The position numbers and the translations under genes are program-made. A DNA stretch of 23,597 nucleotides from contig JBIJCF010000043.1 in assembly GCA_044344795.1 (NCBI GenBank), positions 1 to 23,597 of the forward strand, written 5' to 3'. This stretch comes from GCA-2737665 sp044344795 (GTDB lineage: Bacteria > Bacteroidota > Bacteroidia > Palsa-965). Shown here in pieces: positions 16,228 to 22,367 of the stretch (the first letter of the stretch is position 1; each line of letters starts with the position of its first letter). The notes beneath the pieces are model-generated. The model ran no database searches. It worked only from the letters and a program-made list of their open reading frames with translations, and had not been told where the DNA came from.

Positions 16228-18303
16228 ATGAAAGCAGCATCGGCTAACTTTTTAACGGTAATAAAAGGCCCTAAACAATTTGTCATTCCAATCTACCAGC
16301 GCACTTACAGTTGGCAAATTGCTCAGTGTAATAAATTGTTCAATGACATTCTTAGAATTAGTCGTGATGCACATACACCTGGCCACTTTATTGGTTCAGT
16401 AGTTTATTTTCAGGAGAGCATACACACAGTTTCTGATGTTCCTAAGTTATTAGTCATTGATGGACAACAGCGACTAACCACTATTTCCCTGTTAATTGCA
16501 GCCTTGGCTGAATTTGTCAGAGATAATAATGTTGTTATTGATACAAATTTCACCAAGCTTCAAAATTATTATTTGCTCAATGCTGAGGAGGATGGAGAGC
16601 TTCGCTACAAGCTCCTTCTTACACGAAGGGACAAGGAAACCTTGATCAACATTATAAAAGGCGTACCCCTTGGTGACGATTCGTCTGTTCGTGTAGCTGA
16701 TAACTTTAAGTTTTTCAAAGAGAAGATAAACGAAGAAAACGCTGTTGATATTTACAATGGTATTCTACGGCTTTTCATTGTTGATGTGGCGTTAGAAAAA
16801 GACAAGGACAATCCACAATTAATTTTTGAAAGCTTAAACAGTACCGGGTTGGATCTATCACAAGCCGATCTCATAAGAAACTATATCCTTATGGGGCAAG
16901 AGATTAAACTCCAAACTGAACTTTACGAAAAGTATTGGTTTCCAATGGAGCAAAGCTATGGCAATGAATATACAGCATCTTTTGACTGGTTCATGCGTGA
17001 CTATTTATCCGTTAAGACCGGCACAATACCTCGTATTGACCGTGTGTACGATAGCTTCAAGTCATACGCTACTAGCAGTAAAGCTCCAGGCACCATATCC
17101 GAAGTTGTTCAAGACATACATAAGTTTTCGGGCTTCTATGTAAACATGGTTTTGCACAAAGAGCCTGATTCCGAACTCCAAAAGAGCTTCAAGAATATCA
17201 GTAAATTAAAAGTTGATGTTAGCTATCCTTTTCTTTTACCGGTTTACAATGATTATTCAAATGGTTTAATATCAAAGGATGAATTCAAGGAAATAATCAG
17301 TTTAGTAGAAAATTATGTTTTCCGCAGAGCTATCTGTGGTATTCCTACAAATAGCTTAAACAAAACTTTTGCTACACTCTACAAAGGGATTCAACAAGCC
17401 AGCTATTTGGAAAGTGTCAAGGCTGCTTTTCAATTAATGGATAGCTACAAAAGATTCCCCAATGATGCAGAGTTCATTCGTGAGTTGGTGGTTAAGGAAG
17501 TATATAATTTCAGAAACAGAAATTACTTGCTTAGTAAGTTGGAGAACTTCAATCGCAAAGAGCTGGTGAATGTTGATGATTATACGATAGAACACATCAT
17601 GCCTCAGAACCCTGAACTTTCAAAAGAATGGCAGAGTATGTTAGGAGAAAATTGGAAAGAGGTTCAGGAAAAGTATCTACACACATTAGGCAATCTTACA
17701 TTAACCGGATACAATAGTGAGTTAAGTGATAAGCCCTTTTCACAAAAGAAAGCAATGACCGGAGGGTTTAACGATTCGCCTATCAGGCTGAATGAATTTC
17801 TACGAAAGGTAGATGTTTGGAATGCTGAGAATATTGAAGTTCGGGCTAAGGAACTAGCAGAAAAGGCCTGTTCTATTTGGTTTGCTCCAAATCTTCAAAA
17901 TGAAGTATTGAGCAAATACAGTGCTGAGGAAAAGGCTACCACTGTTTATACGATTGAGCAGTATGAGCATCTTAAAGGTGATATGCTTGATTTGTATCAG
18001 GCATTGAAAAAACGCATCCTAAACATTGACGCCTCGGTTAAAGAGGAGTATAAGAAACTTTATATCGCCTTCAAATCATCAACCAATTTCGTGGATATTG
18101 TTCCGCAAAAAGTCCGATTAAGATTATCCCTAAATATAGATTATACAGATGTTATTGATCCGAAAGGTTTGTGTAAAGATGTTTCAGGTCTTGGCAGGTG
18201 GGGAAACGGAGATGTAGAAGTAGGCATTTCAAATTTAAACGAACTTGAAGATGTAATGGATTTGATACAGCAGGCATTTGATAAGCAATTGGAATATATC
18301 TAA
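16228..18303 (+). CDS. GmrSD-like DUF262/DUF1524 nuclease (modification-dependent restriction candidate)
   Basis: 691 residues in one chain. The N-terminal DUF262 (GmrS-like, ParB-fold NTPase) has IPIYQRTYSW at 20-29 and DGQQRLTT at 78-85. A helical middle region follows. DUF1524 (GmrD-like, HNH/His-Me nuclease) has EHIMPQN, with His456 and Pro459, then HTLGNLTLTGYNSELSDKPF. The last ~100 residues (LYQALKKRILNID...VDIVPQKVRLRLSLN...GNGDVEVGI) match the DUF5655 pattern found at the C-terminus of many such proteins. Family knowledge: GmrSD and BrxU cut DNA with glucosylated or modified cytosine using NTP. It starts 9 bases after hsdS, so it is co-expressed with the type I system. Phage substrate is unknown. 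Confidence 0.9.
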   Translation: MKAASANFLTVIKGPKQFVIPIYQRTYSWQIAQCNKLFNDILRISRDAHTPGHFIGSVVYFQESIHTVSDVPKLLVIDGQQRLTTISLLIAALAEFVRDNNVVIDTNFTKLQNYYLLNAEEDGELRYKLLLTRRDKETLINIIKGVPLGDDSSVRVADNFKFFKEKINEENAVDIYNGILRLFIVDVALEKDKDNPQLIFESLNSTGLDLSQADLIRNYILMGQEIKLQTELYEKYWFPMEQSYGNEYTASFDWFMRDYLSVKTGTIPRIDRVYDSFKSYATSSKAPGTISEVVQDIHKFSGFYVNMVLHKEPDSELQKSFKNISKLKVDVSYPFLLPVYNDYSNGLISKDEFKEIISLVENYVFRRAICGIPTNSLNKTFATLYKGIQQASYLESVKAAFQLMDSYKRFPNDAEFIRELVVKEVYNFRNRNYLLSKLENFNRKELVNVDDYTIEHIMPQNPELSKEWQSMLGENWKEVQEKYLHTLGNLTLTGYNSELSDKPFSQKKAMTGGFNDSPIRLNEFLRKVDVWNAENIEVRAKELAEKACSIWFAPNLQNEVLSKYSAEEKATTVYTIEQYEHLKGDMLDLYQALKKRILNIDASVKEEYKKLYIAFKSSTNFVDIVPQKVRLRLSLNIDYTDVIDPKGLCKDVSGLGRWGNGDVEVGISNLNELEDVMDLIQQAFDKQLEYI

Positions 18304-18546
18304 ATGAAATTCGGATTCCGCATACCATCACTAACTAAGCGAATTGCTGCCCGGACATCGGTGAAGCGGCTCATTCGCCATAACTTGGGTTTTAAGGCTC
18401 CAAGGGGTATGGGATGGCTAACGAACCCAAAGAAAGCCGCTTACAATCGAGTTTACAATATAACTACCAGGGGATGTATGGTTACACTAATCGGAATCAT
18501 GAGTGTTCCGCTTTTACTCGTTCTGCTTTTAATTTACCTTCTTTAG
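18304..18546 (+). CDS. Small basic protein with one C-terminal membrane helix
   Basis: 80 residues, starting directly after the stop of the DUF262 gene with no gap. Residues 1-55 are very basic and conserved-looking (SLTKRIAARTSVKRLIRHNL, then GWLTNPKKAAYNRVYNITTRG); residues about 58-80 form a hydrophobic helix that ends the protein. The N-terminal part could bind nucleic acid or a partner at the membrane. I recognise the KRIAARTS...WLTNPKKAAYNRVYNxTT type of sequence from small uncharacterised proteins but know no function. Its position as the last gene of a defence operon suggests a role in that operon. The stop overlaps the stop region of the next minus-strand gene by four bases. Confidence 0.75.
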   Translation: MKFGFRIPSLTKRIAARTSVKRLIRHNLGFKAPRGMGWLTNPKKAAYNRVYNITTRGCMVTLIGIMSVPLLLVLLLIYLL

Positions 18547-18908
18547 GTATTTTTTTTCACGATCCGGCTGATGTAACGAATGAAGTCCTTTGAGCCTACC
18601 ACTTTTACATCCTCCAAAAATCCGAGTACAAACCTGCCGGGAGCCTGAAAGCTTTGCACCTTCGCCATAAAGTAGTAGCGGTCTGTATCAGGGATATGTT
18701 TGATGTAGGGAATGCTCATTGGATATTCTTCTTTGAGTACCAGTGATGCACGCATGCTCATCTGTATTTCTACTTCCTTGTTCAAGCTCTTACCCTGGAA
18801 TCCGAAAATATCCGGTTTGTAAAACTCATGTTGCTTTTCGTATTTCATTTTTGAATCCGGCAACTCTGCGTCTCCTGCACGTTCACATAACCAGAGGTTA
18901 TAGCCCAT
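18543..18908 (-). pseudogene. Fragment resembling the C-terminus of a Bacteroidota WYL-domain regulator
   Basis: 121 residues. The segment from about residue 40 (LNKEVEIQMSMRASLVLKEEYPMS) to GRFVLGFLEDVKVVGSKDFIRYI resembles the C-terminal (WCX) part of Bacteroidota WYL regulators, where similar LxEEYP and GRFVLG blocks occur. The N-terminal HTH and the WYL core expected in a ~300-residue protein are missing. The N-terminal ~35 residues match nothing I know. Its ATG lies inside the end of the archaemetzincin gene (11-base overlap), so it may still be translated by coupling. It could also be a genuine short protein. The WYL assignment is by pattern only. Confidence 0.5.
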
Positions 18909-19572
18909 GAAACCCTTTACTCGCCATCACCTTTTTGCACGAAGTACAGAAACCTATTTCGGAATCGGTCTTGTTCTTTCCTTCCGCATCAGTCATGTAA
19001 CAGCTTTGATCCGGGCAATGAGGAAGTCCCATGGTGTGACCCATTTCATGGATGACCACTTTGAAGAATTGTTCTTTCAGATTATTCTTCGATAAACGGA
19101 ATGTAGAGGCTACACAGGCTTCTCCGGGTTGATATCCTAAACCCATTACGCCCCAGTCAGGGTATTCTCCTTTGTCTGTACTTATGTCCTTGTGGGTAAG
19201 ACCGACGATAACTTGTCCCGGTTTAGCCATTTCACTTTGGAGCATGATCAGCGTATCGGCGCGGTAACGACTACGAGGCGAATAGTAAGCCCGTTGAGGC
19301 AATGGAGCAGGAGGGAGGAGTTTTATGCTGTCATGCACGAGTTGTAGCTTCTGATAGACATATTGCACCAGATCATCATCTAATCCGTTATATGGCTGCA
19401 GAAGAAAGTTGGGGTAAACGGGTTGGAGCCGAGCAGGAGAAGAGATGCTGTCTTTCCGGACTACTGTCTTATTCCGTGAAGGTTGTTCTTCATTGCCGCA
19501 GGAGAGCAGGAGAAAGGGTAGGAGAAAAACAAAGGTCGGTACTTTACCTGCAGAGTAATCAGATAAGCGCAT
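18898..19572 (-). CDS. Archaemetzincin-like zinc metalloprotease, predicted lipoprotein
   Basis: 224 residues. The N-terminus is a lipoprotein signal with LLSC (Cys25), predicting a membrane-anchored periplasmic enzyme. The C-terminus carries the archaemetzincin (peptidase family M54) signature: HEMGHTMGLPHC at 175-186, then CYM at 191-193 and CTSC at 209-212. His175, His179 and His185 bind the catalytic zinc and Glu176 is the general base; the four cysteines are expected to bind a second, structural zinc. An internal conserved strand (QVIVGLTHKDIS) fits the family. The substrate is unknown; known members cleave short peptides poorly. It shares an 11-base overlap with the downstream fragment. 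Confidence 0.92.
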   Translation of the reverse strand: MRLSDYSAGKVPTFVFLLPFLLLSCGNEEQPSRNKTVVRKDSISSPARLQPVYPNFLLQPYNGLDDDLVQYVYQKLQLVHDSIKLLPPAPLPQRAYYSPRSRYRADTLIMLQSEMAKPGQVIVGLTHKDISTDKGEYPDWGVMGLGYQPGEACVASTFRLSKNNLKEQFFKVVIHEMGHTMGLPHCPDQSCYMTDAEGKNKTDSEIGFCTSCKKVMASKGFHGL

Positions 19573-20048
19573 AGAAGGGATGTAAATATTCGGTATATAA
19601 AGTCAATGCCTTAGTGAATGTAATCAACTTCTGCGTTAATCACTGAAGCTGATGTAATGCTAAAAGCATTAGAGGAATTTCTTTACAGCGATCTTCGGGA
19701 TTCTTCAGAAATCTCTTGGTTTTCTCGTGATTCTCCGGGATTTTCCGGAAATATTCGTGAGATTACGTATCTCGCTAAGACATCATGTGCTTATGTAAAT
19801 CGACGTAATAAAGTGTAAGGTTACTTACTATTTGCATGAATGTGCAAGCTATTATCTCATATTACTTGTGTACAGTTGTACAACGAATAACTATTGCAGG
19901 AATAATCTTGCTGCATTGATATTAGTGAAGTGTCTGTTGCTGTGCAGATGTAAGTAAAGCCGGCAATACGTGTTTAAGATTGCCGGCGCAGGGAATAATG
20001 ATCTTGAGAGATTAACTCAGGCCATTAAGATTGATGTCTTTCCGACTT
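19573..20048. other. Intergenic region with several short palindromes
   Basis: About 475 bases without a supported gene. Contains a 7-base-pair hairpin at 19655-19671 (TAATGCT, AAA, AGCATTA), a nested stem-loop at 19723-19762 with an inner TTTCCGGAAA palindrome at 19742-19751, the sequence GTTGTACAAC at 19876-19885, and the GC-rich hairpin annotated as a terminator at 19959-19987. Separates the archaemetzincin gene from the integration module and may hold a mobile-element boundary. Confidence 0.55.
19959..19987 (-). terminator. Intrinsic terminator of the zinc-finger/HTH gene pair
   Basis: Perfect 9-base-pair stem (GCCGGCAAT against ATTGCCGGC) with an 11-base loop, the most GC-rich hairpin in the intergenic region. 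On the minus strand it is followed by TTTACTT and lies about 60 bases after the stop of the zinc-finger protein gene. Confidence 0.5.
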
Positions 20049-20465
20049 TTAGTGCAACCGGCGGACTCGATAAACAAGTTCATTGTTTTTTCTCCGGGCA
20101 AGTTTAATCGAGAAGTTGTAGAGAAGTACATAGTACAAATATTTTATAGCAGTTGGAGCCTCGCATAAGAATACGTCTTTACGATAGCCATAATTATCTA
20201 AGTGATGTGCACGAACGTAGATGATGTTGTTGAAACGCGTCAACTCCTGCAGGATTTTTTCATTACCTCGTATCAGTGAGTCTTCAATCCATTCTTCGGT
20301 CATATTTCGCTGCCGCCTCTTAGCTCGTGCTTTACAGTATTCCCACTTGCCATGCTTTTCAGGGCAATATTTGCGGAGCATGTGGTTAGCAGTAAATGCT
20401 TCTTTGCAGTATAGACATACGCGCAGGTACTCTCCTAATGGATCTGGGTTATAATTGAACCTCAT
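20049..20465 (-). CDS. Zinc-finger protein of the integration module
   Basis: 138 residues, highly basic. An N-terminal Cys/His cluster (CLYC at 17-20, then YCPEKHGKWEYC with Cys34, His38 and Cys44) looks like a zinc ribbon followed by a basic stretch (KARAKRRQR). The C-terminal two thirds are helical and aromatic, without known motifs. It follows the excisionase-like gene with an ATGA overlap. Similar CxxC...CxxxH-type proteins occur next to Bacteroidota integrases, which suggests a DNA-binding accessory role, but the function is unknown. Confidence 0.65.
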   Translation of the reverse strand: MRFNYNPDPLGEYLRVCLYCKEAFTANHMLRKYCPEKHGKWEYCKARAKRRQRNMTEEWIEDSLIRGNEKILQELTRFNNIIYVRAHHLDNYGYRKDVFLCEAPTAIKYLYYVLLYNFSIKLARRKNNELVYRVRRLH

Positions 20466-20809
20466 ATTTCCCCCTTCCTTCTTTTAATGTTCATTTCAGC
20501 AATGCACGGTCTACCTAACTTCATCCAAAGCTGTAGTTCAGCCCTGGAGAAAATAAGAGGTCGTCCCCTTGTTAAGGAGGGAAGTTGAAGTCGGGAAACT
20601 TTACTGTAGATTGATTTTTGTTTTAGTCCTGTGAGCTTTGAGGCTTCCTCAATACCTATGCTGTCTTCAGGCTGAGGTTGATCGGACTTGATCGTGCTTA
20701 CCGCAAGGGTAAGCATTTCCATGATACTGCTTTCTATCTCTTGTTTCTGCAGCTTAAGAAACTCCCGCATGCTGTAATGCCAGAGTGGTTTTTCGAAATT
20801 TTCTTCCAT
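20462..20809 (-). CDS. Excisionase-like HTH protein
   Basis: 115 residues. After a helical N-terminal region (about 1-45), residues about 50-100 form a winged HTH of the excisionase/HTH_17 type: IGIEEASKLTGLKQKSIYSKVSRLQLP, then a wing RGRPLIFSRAELQLWM. In mobile elements such proteins direct excision or regulate the integrase. It lies 258 bases downstream of the integrase gene in the same direction. The stop and the next start overlap (ATGA). Confidence 0.8.
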   Translation of the reverse strand: MEENFEKPLWHYSMREFLKLQKQEIESSIMEMLTLAVSTIKSDQPQPEDSIGIEEASKLTGLKQKSIYSKVSRLQLPSLTRGRPLIFSRAELQLWMKLGRPCIAEMNIKRRKGEI

Positions 20810-21067
20810 AGTGAAGTACTATTTTTTCGTGTGTTCCCATAGGCATACTTATTTACGTTTGAAAAAGGGATGTTCCTTGAATTAATTAGTCTAATATAGT
20901 ATAAGCCAGAATGTGAGTCAAGTAATCCATTGATTATTTATTCATGACTTTTAGATGTATTATGGATGTTGAACGCATCTTGTACACCGTGTGCATTGTT
21001 AATATAAATCATAACGGATTGATATGCAGTATCGGTGTTTTAACAGTTGTACAATTTAGTACACTTA

Positions 21068-22168
21068 TCAAAGCCTCAGCTTAGGTATAGAATTTACCGC
21101 TTCAACTTTTTTGCTGTCCACAATCTTAGCGTAGATCTGGGTGGTTTTTAGTTCACGATGTCCAAGCATTTTACTGACGGTGTAAATATCAGTTCCATTT
21201 TCCAGTAAGAGTACCGCATGTGTATGACGTGCACAGTGAAACGTAATTTTCTTCTTGATACCCGCATCTGCCATCCATTTATACAGTCCCACATTCATAT
21301 ATGCGCTGTAGCGGAGTCCGACAAATAATCGTTCATCATCAGGACCGCGCTCACCTAATAGTGTTACGGCCTGTTCATTGATGGGAAGATATTCCTTGCC
21401 ACCTGTTTTCTGTTGACGAAAGGATAATTCATAGCCTCGCTTCTCTGAATAGCGAAGATTGCCCCACGTGAGTCGATGAATATCACTCCAGCGGATTCCG
21501 GTAAGGCAGGAGAATAGAAATGCACGTTTTAATATTGGATACATACAATCCGTTTGCACCAGAAGTTGTACTTCCTCAAAGGTCAAATATTCTCGATTGG
21601 GTTCGTCTTGTTTGAATCCTTTAACAAAGTCAGAAAGATTTTCACTCAGCAGTTTTTCTCTGTAAGCTAATTTCAGACACGCTTTGAGTTTGTTGAGATA
21701 AGAGTACTTGCTGTTTTGAGATAATGGTTTGTTCCCTTTGGTGCGGGCCTTGGTATCGAGATACAATCTGAATTGATTGCACGATTCAGGAGTGAGTTCA
21801 GAGAACCGTAGTGTATCACCAAAACATTTTCTGAAATGTTTCAGCACGGCATACCAGTTACCATAGTTGGCTGAAGAATTAAATCGTTCGTTGGTTTTTT
21901 GCTGAAAGTAATCAATGAAATTTTTATCGCTGCTGTCAATGCGTTTGGTTCCGTATTGCTGATCTTGCAGATATATAGTTTTCTCTGCACGCAAACGTTC
22001 CACTAGCTCCATTGTTTTTTTGTTTTCAAACTGCTCTGTTCGGTTTTTCGGGTAGTTGTATACAAAAAGATTGAGTGCTTCTTTTTTTCTTGCACCGTAT
22101 TCGATGAAGTCGAGATAGAGTGAACTTTTACCTTGACTGGTTTTTCGTTTTCTGATAGTTACTTTCAT
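21068..22168 (-). CDS. Site-specific tyrosine recombinase (integrase)
   Basis: 366 residues from the ATG at 22168, which gives the usual Bacteroidota integrase start MKVTIRKRKTSQGKSSLYLDF (arm-binding domain, about 1-80). An in-frame upstream ATG at 22252 would add 28 residues but would run through the inverted repeat at 22188-22235, so it is rejected. The SAM-like core-binding domain is at about 80-185. The catalytic domain at about 190-360 has Arg226 (TGIRWSD), Lys254 (QQKTGG), His311 and Arg314 (HCARH), His337 (LGHRELKTT) and the nucleophile Tyr346 (QIYAKI). All catalytic residues are present, so it is probably active. Confidence 0.95.
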   Translation of the reverse strand: MKVTIRKRKTSQGKSSLYLDFIEYGARKKEALNLFVYNYPKNRTEQFENKKTMELVERLRAEKTIYLQDQQYGTKRIDSSDKNFIDYFQQKTNERFNSSANYGNWYAVLKHFRKCFGDTLRFSELTPESCNQFRLYLDTKARTKGNKPLSQNSKYSYLNKLKACLKLAYREKLLSENLSDFVKGFKQDEPNREYLTFEEVQLLVQTDCMYPILKRAFLFSCLTGIRWSDIHRLTWGNLRYSEKRGYELSFRQQKTGGKEYLPINEQAVTLLGERGPDDERLFVGLRYSAYMNVGLYKWMADAGIKKKITFHCARHTHAVLLLENGTDIYTVSKMLGHRELKTTQIYAKIVDSKKVEAVNSIPKLRL

Positions 22169-22187
22169 GATGATCGTGTTTAAAAAG

Positions 22188-22235
22188 TTGTCCCAATTTT
22201 GTCCCAATCGAAAAAGTGGGACAGAATTGGGACAA
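22188..22235. repeat. Array of four TTGTCCCAAT decamers forming a 19-base-pair inverted repeat
   Basis: TTGTCCCAAT occurs at 22188-22197 and 22199-22208 (11-base period), the exact inverse ATTGGGACAA at 22226-22235, and a degenerate inverse (8 of 10) at 22215-22224. Together they make a 19-base inverted repeat with one mismatch and a 10-base loop. Lies 20 bases upstream of the integrase start. Likely integrase arm-type sites or an operator. Confidence 0.75.
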
Positions 22236-22340
22236 AAATTGTGTAAAAGCATGGAAAGTGCGCAAAATACTTTCTAACAGAACAACACAATAAATGGTTG
22301 AAAAGCAGTTGATTAAGCCTAAAAATGATGGATTTACTTT

Positions 22341-22360
22341 GCGCTGTTTTGTGCTGTTTT
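22341..22360. repeat. Tandem 10-base repeat downstream of mnmE
   Basis: GCGCTGTTTT is followed directly by GTGCTGTTTT (9 of 10 identical), 7 bases from the mnmE stop codon. It could be part of an attachment region. Confidence 0.5.
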
Positions 22361-22367
22361 TACGCGT

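Larger units (their letters stand above)
20049..22360. mobile_element. Integration module next to the mnmE 3' end
   Basis: Integrase, excisionase-like and zinc-finger genes lie in the same direction directly downstream of mnmE, with a decamer array between integrase and mnmE. The stop codon of mnmE is followed by the tandem repeats GCGCTGTTTT/GTGCTGTTTT at 22341-22360. I could not find the matching second attachment site in the window, so the far end of the element is unknown; only the module is supported, not its limits. Confidence 0.45.

Noticed and set aside
22169..22252. 28-residue N-terminal extension of the integrase
   Set aside because: It would be encoded across the decamer inverted repeat, and the typical integrase start MKVTIRK lies at 22168.
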